64,000 nt of DNA from Trifolium pratense (Eukaryota; Streptophyta; Magnoliopsida; Fabales; Fabaceae): NCBI RefSeq assembly GCF_020283565.1, contig NC_060060.1:69797257-69861256 (forward strand). Direction: 5' to 3'. Positions 34,497-43,744 of the stretch are shown here, piece by piece; position 1 is the stretch's first letter; the number at the start of each line of letters is the position of its first letter. The position numbers were made by a program, and so were the translations under genes. Under the pieces are notes generated by a model, which was given only the letters and a program-made list of their open reading frames with translations, had not been told where the DNA came from and made no database searches.

Positions 34497-36495
34497 CATC
34501 TCTCTCTTCTTTAATATTAAAAATGATCATATATACACGCAATAAAGGTTGTACAATACAAAGAAATATTGAAGTAGATTTCACATTATTTTGTATGTAA
34601 TGTGTTTGTGTGATTATGCTTGATTTATGACTCAGTTTGCATCAAATGCCCCCTTAGTTCACAACAATAGAAGTACCTAAAAGACGCAGAGAAGAAAATG
34701 TTGGTGAGACAGTTAAATAGTGTCTTGATTTCACGTGATTACTGCATTACATTATTTTTTGCTTCTACAAGTAAGCGTAATTTGAGAAAGTCTTAGGATC
34801 AACTTTAATGTTTTATTATGTGAAATTTGGCATGAAGGAGAACAAGAACAATGTACTCAAAATCCAGAGGAAGAGTAAGAAACCCAGAGGAAGAGTAAGA
34901 CTGTAAGAGGATGCATGGAAAATGAGATAGCAATTGGAAAGATTGGAAAAAGAAGTTGGTGCTATTTCTTAGTCTTCGTTTCAAAAAAATTGTACATGTA
35001 TACCATAAAAAAAAAATCATGTCATCAACTTAAATTCTATTCTTTGTAAAAATGGTACTGAAATATTATGGCAGAAAAATAGGGAACTAACCTGATGGCC
35101 GATCTACTTTGTTTAAAAGAAGAATAGGCCGCAACCCATACTTTAAGGCTTTTGCAAGAACAAACTTAGTTTGGGCAAGTGGACCTTCCCCAGCATCAAC
35201 AACCAAAACTGCTCCCTCAACCATACCAACTACACGTTCAACCTAATAATAAACCAAACACGAAAATAATAAGCGTAGAACACAATCAGTATGCAGTTTT
35301 CACAAATAGTAATTCACATTGAAAAAAAAAACAAAACTTGATCATCTAATAGCAAAAGAGTGTGTTCAATCCTGTAAGGTCACAAAGAAAAAGTACAATC
35401 TTCGATGACATAGAAAGTTTGTTTTGGATTAGCTTATTTAAGTTTATCTACTCCCATAAACACTTGGAAGAGGTTAAAGAAATAACTTGTGACATGTACA
35501 TAAGTTGTTTTCAACTTATTTTCATAAGCTCCTCAGGAAAGCTGATGAAAAAACGCTGATAACTTATATGAAAACAGTTTGACAATATGTGATATTGGAT
35601 AAACAGCTTATAATATAAGCGCGTGATAAGCACTTACATATAAGCTATTTTTATAGCAAAAGATAAATTGTTTTTATATATTCTACGAACTCTTTTCATA
35701 AGCTATATTGGAGAACTTATGAAATTAAGTTGAAAAAAAACTTATGAAAATTGTCATAAGTTGGTTCTCCCAAACAGTCTCACAAAACTTATATAGTAGA
35801 TAAGCTCGAATAGGCCAATCCAACCAAACAGGCCCTCCTTCACATTGCTTATACATATGTGACGCGTTTGTTTATCTAAATAGGACCTAAATAACATAGC
35901 ATCCTTTATGTTAATAAGAAAACCATTTTTTTAGTAATCAATCATGTTAAGCTATGCAATTAGCATTTGAATCCAAACAGGATATAGTTTAAACTTTGAA
36001 AGGCTAAATTTACCTCACCACCAAAATCAGCGTGTCCAGGAGTATCCACCAAGTTGAGCTCATTTTCTTTCCACAAAACAGAAGTAACCTGAAAATCCAA
36101 TCAATCAATGAATCAATTAATTACAGTTCTCACATAATAACCTTGAATTCATTCGATCATAATAAAAAGTGAAACGGAACCTTGGAAGATATGGTGATGC
36201 CGCGCTCAATTTCGAGATTAATGGAATCCATGGCGCGTTCGTGAGGGATATCAGCACCGCACTGACGGAGAAGTCGGTCCATGAGAGTTGTCTTGCCGTG
36301 GTCGACATGAGCGATGACGGCGACGTTGCGGAGGCGGCTAGGGTCAGGGGATACGGTGGGATGGGTGGAGGCGGCGGGTGCGGAAGAGAAGGCACGGGAG
36401 AAGAAACGAGAGGGAGATGGAGTGAAAGGTGAAGAAGAGGAAAATGATTTTTTGGTGGAAGAGTAGAGAGAACGGAGAAGAAAAGGAACCGCCAT
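22436..36495 (-). CDS. TypA/BipA-type translational GTPase, organelle-targeted, 663 aa, 19 exons
   Basis: Minus-strand exons (high to low): 36495-36181, 36088-36014, 35242-35092, 34255-34187, 34101-33929, 33511-33374, 32980-32855, 32109-32011, 31796-31676, 31584-31521, 30674-30620, 30544-30420, 26686-26613, 26326-26277, 26122-26036, 25634-25584, 25504-25421, 24721-24671, 22519-22436. They sum to 1,992 nt and stay in frame to TGA. Residues 1-55 are Ser/Arg-rich and nearly free of acidic residues, a mitochondrial (or plastid) presequence. GTPase motifs: AHVDHGKTT (62-70), RGIT (98-101), DTPGH (120-124), NKVD (174-177), SSAK (about 214-217). Then domain II ([14 protein letters not shown]), EF-G-like domains ([24 protein letters not shown]) and the TypA C-terminal part ([56 protein letters not shown]), ending RQKE. 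BipA/TypA acts on ribosomes in assembly or stress translation. This is the mitochondrial-type plant paralog rather than the chloroplast SVR3 type (inference). Confidence 0.93.
22623..22710. repeat. 44-bp tandem duplication in TypA intron 18
   Basis: Two adjacent copies of a 44-bp unit starting GATAAGGCCTCAATGGCACC begin at 22623 and 22667. Related text (GATAAGGTCTGACTAG, CACCTTACGAG) occurs at about 23612-23665. A GGTTAGACCC word abuts this unit and is the target site of the next element. Confidence 0.7.
22741..23488. mobile_element. 728-bp inverted-repeat element with 10-bp target duplication, in TypA intron 18
   Basis: The element 22751-23478 is flanked by GGTTAGACCC at 22741-22750 and 23479-23488. 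Its ends are TATGTTGCACGGATACTCCG and (reverse complement) TATGTTGCATAGGTGCGGGT, and both are followed by GGTACCGGTACC-type words. A 9-10-bp duplication suggests a Mutator-like origin. A smaller MITE (23102-23257) is nested inside. No coding capacity. Confidence 0.7.
23102..23257. mobile_element. Small nested MITE, about 156 bp
   Basis: It begins GAGAATGGATTCTCTCA and ends with TGAGAGAATCCATTCTC, its inverted copy, inside the 728-bp element. Candidate target repeats on either side (CACTAC/TACTAC) are imperfect. Confidence 0.65.
23735..24060. repeat. Degenerate tandem repeat with CTACTTAAGTAG palindromes
   Basis: Three imperfect units of roughly 85-105 bp contain AAAACACCCCCTAACATGAAA, TTTCAAGATTTTA and the palindrome CTACTTAAGTAGC. 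They lie in TypA intron 18. Confidence 0.55.
27114..27167. repeat. (TA)n microsatellite, 54 bp
   Basis: Uninterrupted TA dinucleotides in TypA intron 12. Short frames of alternating Tyr-Ile across it are artefacts. Confidence 0.95.
27423..28131 (+). repeat. 5' LTR of the short element (709 bp)
   Basis: TG...CA boundaries, TATA-like box near 27808-27819, and near its 3' end three spaced copies of TTGGTTCTACCGGCAGGTCG, each followed by CGGTTAGGGTCA (about 27944-28082). Identical copy at 29049-29757. Confidence 0.92.
28219..29286 (+). CDS. Retroelement-encoded coiled-coil protein with C-terminal membrane span, 355 aa
   Basis: A single open frame starts 74 bases after the primer-binding site. 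Most of the protein is Glu/Lys-rich, predicted coiled coil. It opens [20 protein letters not shown]. An internal duplication is visible: [17 protein letters not shown] (about 98-114) and [17 protein letters not shown] (about 124-140). A less charged part follows ([20 protein letters not shown]). The last 75 or so residues are encoded by the U3 of the 3' LTR ([20 protein letters not shown]), ending with one hydrophobic span ([13 protein letters not shown]) and the basic tail RRVFR. No zinc knuckle, protease or polymerase motif is seen. It could be a diverged Gag-like or host-derived membrane protein. I do not recognise the family. Confidence 0.65.
   Translation: MEEEKHVSMKHLEKLLFQEFQKLHEKFDRIERNYRKNYKKRNGEKEIENRRMKSEGQTKKHIANFDVFWGNFQNKEIGREKRKQESKEKLESEVKGEEIIEKEIENIFVAIENVTIPKSEKEKEEIIEKEIDSVFVATENVIIPFNNVYFTSCTLESLSQGEVSEEDRNLAFERSKEKEVEKMENCERKYNDVIEVEEKENIERKEEKKNECEAKEIYERKINEEVEKDVNFEKIEEEKFNLQKEREYPKERIFFTNPLVIYAGLDLRTNPLEEGENDTITSFLNMWKETYKKMHKKNIWMKMLEPNLKPNSYDKKHPWAELWSNNIGLNKKKQLSPIFFIFIVIFVFGIRRVFR
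29049..29757 (+). repeat. 3' LTR of the short element (709 bp)
   Basis: Same as 27423-28131 by eye. Its U3 supplies the 3' part of the coding frame that starts at 28219. Followed by the duplicated target ATATC. Confidence 0.92.
34438..34492. repeat. (CT)n microsatellite, 55 bp
   Basis: Uninterrupted CT dinucleotides in the TypA intron between exons 3 and 4. On the transcribed (minus) strand it reads (AG)n. Confidence 0.95.
35372..35835. mobile_element. Probable hAT-like MITE in TypA intron 2
   Basis: The left text GTTTGTTTTGGATTAGCTTA and the reverse complement of the right edge GGGCCTGTTTGGTTGGATTG are related. TTATAAGCTTATATG-like words run throughout. Boundaries are approximate and no clean target duplication was found. 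Confidence 0.45.
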
Positions 36496-36650
36496 TAAAC
36501 CACCGTGTTTTTGTGATGCGAGGGTTTTAGCGTTTTAACGCTACCATGAAGTAAAAGTAAAGCAGTAGCCGCTACCCGCTAGTGAGTGCCACACGTGTGT
36601 GTGGGTTTATGGCGAGCTGTAATTTTGCAAAAAAATAAAATGCAAAACAC

Positions 36651-36723
36651 TGCGCCAGGTAGGGGTCGAACCTACGACTTTCTGCTTAGGAAAAAAACGC
36701 TCCATCCACTGAGCTACAAGCGC
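36651..36723 (-). tRNA. tRNA-Arg (CCU), possibly degenerate
   Basis: The minus strand reads as a 73-nt tRNA. The acceptor GCGCTTG faces CTGGCGC, the D-arm is GCTCAGTGGATGGAGC, the anticodon loop is TTCCTAA with anticodon CCT, and the T-arm is GTAGGTTCGACCCCTAC. Pol III A and B boxes (TAGCTCAGTGG, GGTTCGACCCC) are intact. The 5' anticodon strand is TTTTT against GCAGA, leaving one T-C mismatch and two wobble pairs, and the acceptor stem has one T-T mismatch. It may be a decaying copy. It is 156 bp upstream of the TypA start codon, on the same strand. Confidence 0.8.
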
Positions 36724-37144
36724 CGCTTTGTTATGGTAGAGTGTATAATAAACATAACGTGAAGCGGAACAAATTTATTGTTGTTTTCTTTTCTTTTCCA
36801 AGGGGTAAAAACAAAGATTTTAATTGTACAATCAAAGATGTGTTACAATATGTTTCAAAAATAAAAAATATATTACTATATCATTTAATGAATGTGACAT
36901 ATCATGTATTTTTAAAATATATTATACGTTGGTATATTATTGGACATATATGTAAAATAAAAATTAAATTCAAAAATAAAACAAAATGCATACGAGATAA
37001 CCCCTCTAAAAATACTATGAATCTATTATATTTTTTTTGAAGGATATGAATCTATTATAATTATCACCTCAATAACATACCTATACATATATCCAAATAA
37101 AAAATGCATACCGGATAACTCCCCTAAAAATAAAACATAATGAG

Positions 37145-37667
37145 CAAGGTTATCAAAACTGGACCGGCCGGTCGGACTGGTCGGACCGTGAACCGGTCAT
37201 GAAAATGGTTCGGTTTTGAGCAAAAAACGATAGGAACCGACCGGCAAAAAACCGCGTGAACCGGGGTCGAACCAGTGAACCGGCCGGGCGGTTCAAGCGG
37301 TTTTGCAGATTTTTATTTTTTTAAAAAAAACAGGGCAAGACGACGTCGTTTTAACCTTTTTTTAAAAAACAAAAAATTCTGAAACAAAACAACGACGTCG
37401 TAGGAATAGAAAATATTTTTGTTTTTCATCCGTTTTTCATTTGGTTTAAATTATAAATTTTATTTTATTTTGACTTGTGATATTTTATTTTTTAATGTGT
37501 GAAATTATGAAATATTGAGTAATTATTCATATGTTTTTATTTATATATTAATTAAAACATATATTTAATTAAAAATGGTTCGACCCCGATTGAACCTGAT
37601 CCAACCAATTAAACCTTGAACCGGTGAGCTCGCCGGTTTGATGACCGGTCCAGTTCTGACAACCTTG
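37145..37667. mobile_element. hAT-type MITE, 523 bp, 8-bp target duplication
   Basis: The ends CAAGGTTATCAAAACTGGAC and (reverse complement) CAAGGTTGTCAGAACTGGAC are flanked by ATAATGAG at 37137-37144 and 37668-37675. The subterminal regions are rich in ACCGGT-type words (GGACCGGCCGGTC, GAACCGGTGAGC). An 8-bp duplication and CA-starting ends fit hAT. Three bases of the duplication (GAG) are the first bases of the outer element, which shows the order of insertion. Confidence 0.8.
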
Positions 37668-38334
37668 ATAATGAGCAATGCTAAGGATACACCTTCTAAC
37701 ACACCTCATTAAACACACTCCAATGTATTAACGACACATCACTCTTTTTTTAAACTTCTACCTGATGACCAGTTTTGAAAGTGGAGAGTTTAATCTTTTT
37801 ATTTTTTATTTTTAATATTATTATTTGGATTGAGCTTCTCATCTTCTATCTTCACTCTCTCCTCCAAATATGTACCGACATGGCAATATCTCTGTAGATT
37901 TGGTCTTTTGGTTAATGCAATGTCAAAAGACACAATGCCTTTGCTTTAATTTCTTCTCAGAATACCCACCGTCAACATGCATTTTGTTTCCCAAAAACAG
38001 CAAATGGTAAATTTGTGATGTGAACGAACAACTCCAAGTATTTAATTTGAACAATCTGTCTTCAAATTGAACTTCCTTTGTGAGAAAATTTGCAGAATTT
38101 ATAATCAAAAAGTGAACTTCCTTGATTCCACTCTCACCACCACCATAACAATAAGGAAGAACAAGATAGCATGGTGGAATTCAACTTGGTTGTTACCCAT
38201 TTTTCTCATTCTCTCTCGTAAAGAACAAATGGAGTTCATAGAGATGGAAACATCAACCAAGAAGGATTGAAATTGAGCTAGTTGGCGGCAAGGTCAAGAG
38301 AGCTCGTAGATCTAAAGGTGGAAGATGAAAATTC

Positions 38335-38376
<42 letters not shown>

Positions 38377-38380
38377 TAAA
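38335..38380. repeat. (AAT)n microsatellite
   Basis: About 13-15 AAT repeats with one interruption, inside the Mutator-type element. Confidence 0.9.
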
Positions 38381-38464
38381 ATACTCTCTCGCTTGCTAAT
38401 CCGGTCATTAGGTAAAAGTTAATAAAAAGGGTGATGTGGCAGGAAAGTATTGGGATGTGTTTAT

Positions 38465-39078
38465 GGGTAGATAAGAATTTGCCCTCAAGTCATCACCTAG
38501 AAGTTGGTGACAACTTGACTACCCATTCTACAAAATTGGGTCATGTGACCCATCCTAAGTGTTTAACTTGCAACTTTTATATTTTTCATGACATAAATAA
38601 TAGAAGATTAATGGAACGGTTTAGATTAATGCCAAGTTAAATGGATCACTCAGCCCATTTTAATGTAATGGGTAGATAAGAATTTGCCATCAAGTCATCA
38701 CCTAGAAGGGGTGACAACTTGACTACCCATTCTACAAAATTGGGTCATGTGACCCATCCTAAGTGTTTAACTTGCAACTTTTATATTTTTCATGACATAA
38801 ATAATAGAAGATTAATGGAACGGTTTAGATTAATGCCAAGTTAAATGGATCACTCAGCCCATTTTAATGTAATGGGTAGATAAGAATTTGCCATCAAGTC
38901 ATCACCTAGAAGGGGTGACAACTTGACTACCCATTCTACAAAATTGGGTCATGTGACCCATCCTAAGTGTTTAACTTACAACTTTTATATTTTTTATGAC
39001 ATAAATAATAGAAGATTAATGGAACGGTTTAGATTAATGCCAAGTTAAATGGATCACTCAGCCCATTTTAATGTAATG
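38465..39078. repeat. 204-bp tandem repeat, three copies
   Basis: Units start GGGTAGATAAGAATTTGCC at 38465, 38670 and 38874 and are nearly identical. Copy 1 differs slightly at its start (CCCTCAAG, AGAAGTTGG). Each contains CTACCCATTCTACAAAATTG and ends TTTTAATGTAATG. The array abuts the right end of the host element. Confidence 0.92.
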
Positions 39079-39370
39079 TAGCATTGCTCAAACATAATAG
39101 AAGAAGGATGAATGAAACAAGCAAAGTAACCGTTTATAAAAATAAAAAAACAACAAGCAAAGTAACCAAAAAAAATTGAAACAAGCAAAGTGCAGAAATA
39201 GCGGAACAGAACAGTGTCGAGAGTTTCGTTTCTTTTTTCGGAAGTTCTTGTTACGATTTAGTTGCTGTATTCTTTTATCTTATTTTTCGGATTAAGGCTA
39301 AATACGTGATTATCTCCTAAACAAACTTCATCTGCAACTGTTTTTTAATCATTAATCTTGTTCTTCTCTT

Positions 39371-40163
39371 CACTATTTAAATAAATAATTGTCACTCCAA
39401 GAGACACGTACCTTAGCAATCTTTCCGTGCTCCTCCTACTCTCAACAACACTACTTTTTCTATACATAATTTATTAGGTAAGTATTATTTTTTTACTAAC
39501 TGTTTACTGTATGCTATTTGTTATATATACTTATTGATTTTTCATTTGCTTGAAGACAATAACAATTTCCTGAGGTTTGTATCTTCAATTATTCTACTTT
39601 AATTTTCTGTTTTTTTTTTTTTTGTGGTGCTCTCTATAGAGATGCATTAACAAGTTTAGATACTTATCATGCAATCAAGCACACTCACACTTTTCAATTC
39701 TTGTCACAATTCTTGTTTATTCTTTTTTAATCATCATCATATATATAGATGCATATATGTAACAATACAAACAAAATCATAAAACTAAAATAATCAGAGT
39801 ATTACACATAGTTTGATTTATAGTTTTAGAAGACATGTAAAAAAGGGAGGGAGGAAAAGGGAGGTCAGGGATGCAATTTATTATAATAATTTTGTTTTCT
39901 GATAAATGATGGTGGGGAGAGTCAAGACATTTTATTTTTTTGGTCAGTGGCTACAAATTCCACCTGGTGGATAAGTGGAGTGTTCGGGATTCGAATTTCG
40001 GCTCCTGCATAATATATGTAATGTACTTACCAACTGAGTCAAGACATTTTATAATTGAGAGGAATGAGTAATTTAGTTATGATTTTTTTTTTCCGGATTA
40101 AAAGGATGGTAGTTATGATTTTTTTGGTTACACGGTAGTTATGATTTTGTTACAACCTTCGTG

Positions 40164-40237
<74 letters not shown>

Positions 40238-40843
40238 GGATTAAAATATTTGAAACACAATTTTGTTCCTCTTGATCATTGTAAATTGTAATATTGAGCT
40301 TCTTTTTTTTTATACATGGATTTTTTAGATCTCAAAAAGTTAATTTTATAGTGGAGTTGACCATAAATTATTAGATTAAGATATAAAGATTTTCTGTGTA
40401 ATTTAATAGTCTACTACCAATTCCACCATAAATTTCAAAACAAGAGAATCTATTTTTCAATATTGAAGGAACTAGAATCAAGTGAGAATGAATTTTGCTC
40501 TCTTGCCTCCAAATTAATCAACCAAATAAGAATGATTCGTATATGAATGAATATTCATCTTTACTTGAAATCAGATTTATGCTCTGATAATCTAAAGTTC
40601 GACTGCGAGATAAATAAAATCTGATCAAATATATATTTTTACCATGAGTCAAACTTATGTTCTTCCAAACAATTCATCATAGGGGTAACTTATAAACCCT
40701 TTGAGCTCAATGTCACGAAATTCTCTTTACTAAAACAATATTTTATATACAAAGTTTTTGCAATTTAACTCTCCTTCTATTAATTATTATATATGATGTG
40801 ATTATTATATCTTATATGAAATTTACTTTAAATCTTCTTGTAG
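39371..40843 (+). promoter_or_regulatory. Putative LBD promoter, 5'UTR exon and UTR intron
   Basis: A TATA-like CTATTTAAATAAAT at about 39373-39386 precedes a pyrimidine-rich stretch ending TTATTAG. A consensus donor GTAAGT follows (from 39478), and an acceptor CTTCTTGTAG ends at 40843, one base before the LBD start codon. This makes a 5'UTR intron of about 1.37 kb likely. It holds a long (AAT)n tract (40167-40237). Inferred from signals only. Confidence 0.5.
40167..40237. repeat. (AAT)n microsatellite, about 70 bp
   Basis: About 23 uninterrupted AAT units within the putative 5'UTR intron of the LBD gene. Confidence 0.95.
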
Positions 40844-40844
40844 G

Positions 40845-43077
40845 ATGCAAAGAAATATTAACAACAATGGTATGCATCAAGCATGTGCAGCATGCAAACA
40901 TCAAAGAAAAAAATGCAGTGAAAATTGCATATTAGCACCTTACTTTCCATCAAATAAAAGTAAAGAATTCAAAGCAGTGCACAAAGTTTTTGGTGTTAGC
41001 AACATAACAAAATTGGTAAGGAATGCTCAAGAAGTAGACAGAAGAAGAGTTGTGGATTCATTGATATGGGAAGCAATTAGTAGACAAAAGGATCCTATAA
41101 ATGGTTCTTATGGAGAGTATATAAAAGTATGCAATGAGTATAAAAAAATATTTGAAGAACTTAAGATGTTTAGAGAACACCAAAATCAATTGTTGCAAAT
41201 GCCACCTCATCATGAGAATAAGAATGGTATTATGGATTCTACTACAATTTATAATTCATATTGTTCAAATTATTTACAAGATCTTGAGAGTTTGAGGACA
41301 GAAGTTGTCATCCCAATTCAGCAGCACTCTCAGTCATACTATATTACAGGTACCAATCTAATTCATCATATATTTATAAATTTCATTTATTTATGTTTTT
41401 AGAAGTATCTAGTAGCTTTCATTCTAAATATTGGACTCTTCGCTAAATTACATAAATTAAGGGGTGGTTTGGGGCAGTTGCAAGATTTTGGGTTTTAGTT
41501 TTAAAAGTTAAATTTAAAAATAAAATATGTTAGGTTTGTTTGAAAAAAATAAAATATATTTTTTACTTTGCTCCCATTATCGATTACCACTATAACCATC
41601 ACCAACCACTACTTTAACCCCCGTGACTTTACAATATCGATCAATGTGTTAAAAACTCACACTTTACCTTCTAATAGGGGTGTTCAAATCCAAACCAATC
41701 CAAATAAAAACCGAGAATCGATCCAAAAAAAATCGAAAACCGCAAAAAACCGAAGATTTTTTGATGTGTTTGGATATTCTTTTGTGAAAACCGCTGGATC
41801 GGATCGGATTTCGGATTGATTTCTTAAAACCGATCCAAACCAAACCAAACCGCATACATATATTTTAATATTTATTTATCTTTTTATTAGTATAAATATA
41901 TATATTGCATTAACCTTTTTTTTTTCATTTTAAATTTTGTTAATACTATATGTTAGTTTAATTTAATCTATTTTAAATTTTGATAATACTATATGTTAGT
42001 TTAATTTAATCTATTTTTTTTTACTTTTGATATGTTTCTAAAGTCAATCCTATTGTAAAAAACTCCCTCTTATTTAACTCACCTAAAATTTAACCAGTGA
42101 TTAAAATAGGGTAAATAGTGTTATACCCCTTGCAAAATAGACGAGTTTTGTGTTACCCCTGCAAAATATTTTTTTGAGATTACCCCCTGCAATGTCAAGA
42201 TTCTTTGCGTTAACCCCCTGGCTTAACAAGTGGGCATATGACACGGAAGAATCTTGACGTGACATGACACGTGGAAATTAATTTATTTTTTATTTATTTT
42301 TAATTGCCAACTCATTAATTAATGTGGGTTTTTAATTAAAAAAATGAAGAAAAAAAAAACTTAAAAGTTGTTATATTTTTATGAACTTACTTAAAAGAAA
42401 GTTTTGTTTTTTTTTTTGACTAAAAGTTGTTATTATATATAAAAAAAAATTATATATATATATATATAATAATAACTAATAATAGTGTAATAAAAAAAAA
42501 CGAAGATGAAAAAAAAAACTAATAATAATAATAGTAACCAAAAAACTAATAATAATAATAATAATAAAAACTAATATATATAAGAATTTTTTTTATATAT
42601 ATAATAACAACTTTTAGTCAAAAAAAAAACTTTCTTTTAAGTAAGTTCATAAAAATATAACAACTTTTAAGTTTTTTTTTTCATTTTTTTAATTAAAAAC
42701 TCACATTAATTAATGAGTTGACAATTAAAAATAAATAATAAATTAATTAATTTCCACGTGTCATGTCACGTCAAGATTCTTCCATGTCATATGCCCACTT
42801 GTTAAGTTAGGGGGTAACGCAAAAAATCTTGACATTGCAGGGGGTAATCTCAAAAAAATATTTTGCAGGGGGTAACGCAAAACTCGCCTATTTTGCAGGG
42901 GGTATAAAACTATTTACACATTAAAATATGTCAAATAATTTGCGGTGCTCTTTACTCTTCAAATATATAGTTCATCCTCACTTGTATAGATACCCTTTAG
43001 AATTAAATTAAACATATCTAATCTAACTATGTATCTTTTCCTGTTTCAATATTTTAGGTGATGAATTCAACCAATGA
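40845..43077 (+). CDS. LOB-domain (LBD) transcription factor, 174 aa
   Basis: Exon 1 is 40845-41349. A tiny second exon, 43058-43077, adds GDEFNQ and TGA. The junction is ACAG/GTGATG with a GT-AG intron of 1.7 kb. The LOB domain starts near residue 13 with the zinc-like motif CX2CX6CX3C (C14, C17, C24, C28: CAACKHQRKKCSENC). Then comes the GAS-type block FKAVHKVFGVSNITKLV and RRRVVDSLIWEAISRQKDP. The usual DPVYG core is changed to DPINGSYGEY, and the Leu-rich coiled part is only partly kept (VCNEYKKIFEELKMFREH). LBD proteins are plant-specific nuclear DNA-binding regulators of lateral organ and root development. This is a diverged, short member, close in style to the LBD22/24 group (by recognition only). 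If the intron is retained, a 185-aa form with a different hydrophobic tail (stop at 41400) would result. Confidence 0.85.
42100..42928. mobile_element. 811-bp near-perfect foldback (Mutator-type MITE) in the LBD intron
   Basis: The element 42109-42919 is flanked by ATTAAAATA at 42100-42108 and 42920-42928. The ends GGGTAAATAGTGTTATACCC and (reverse complement) GTGTAAATAGTTTTATACCC match. The two arms stay complementary over most of their length, including GACATGACACGTGGAAATTA on the left facing its complement at about 42747-42770. The transcript would form a very long hairpin, a possible small-RNA source. Confidence 0.85.
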
Positions 43078-43744
43078 ACAATGGGAGCATGGTAGAAGCT
43101 AGGCACAACCTGGGTTGGCAATCATGCAGAGTGAAGGAAGTTTCATATTTGGATATGAAATTTAAAATATATGGCCTTTTTTTGTTTTTGTGCAAATTGA
43201 GACAAGGACACTTTAAACAATAATAAGTAGATAGTGTTTTTTTTTTTACTTTCCAACAATTTATTTATTATTATAGTCTTAAAAGAAATCCTTTTATTTT
43301 AAAAAAGATGTCATTTTTTTAGTTAAGAATTCTATTTTCCATACAACTATATGATTTCTATTTTCCATAGACTATATAATACAGTCTATAATTGTTAAGA
43401 TAGATCAACGTGAGTTAAATCTCACATTGAAGGAGTTAAGGTTAAATAGATGACCATAAACCAAAGGTCTAATTAAGGTTTTGAGTGAAAATGTGGTGTT
43501 AAAGTTACTTGTATATTGGTTTAATGTTAAATGTGTCGATCTCATTCGGTGAGACTCTCCTCCCACGACTCAACAGTGATTCCAGAACCCGATTCAGTGG
43601 AGCAATAAGTGAGTGGTGATGGATCGTGGACACAGAAAGACTAACACTAGAGGAGATGTTAAGATCTATCAAGTGTGAGTTAAGTCTCACGTTGGTTGGA
43701 AGAGTTAAGGTTAACTACTTGAGATGACTCATAAATCTAATACC

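Larger units (their letters stand above)
37133..39098. mobile_element. Mutator-type element carrying a 204-bp tandem repeat and a nested hAT MITE
   Basis: The target duplication AAACATAAT lies at 37133-37141 and 39090-39098 (9 bp). The element starts GAG at 37142 and is interrupted at once by the hAT MITE (37145-37667). It resumes as GAGCAATGCTAAGG from 37673 and ends ...TAGCATTGCTC at 39089. Its inverted termini are GAGCAATGCTA. The interior carries an (AAT)n tract and three 204-205-bp tandem units. No transposase is present. Confidence 0.75.

Noticed and set aside
34354..34584. Glu-Arg repeat frame over the (CT)n tract
   Set aside because: Product of the microsatellite within a TypA intron.
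39935..40040. Possible SINE-like fragment (GTGTTCGGGATTCGAAT)
   Set aside because: Only a B-box-like word with no second box, tail or duplication.
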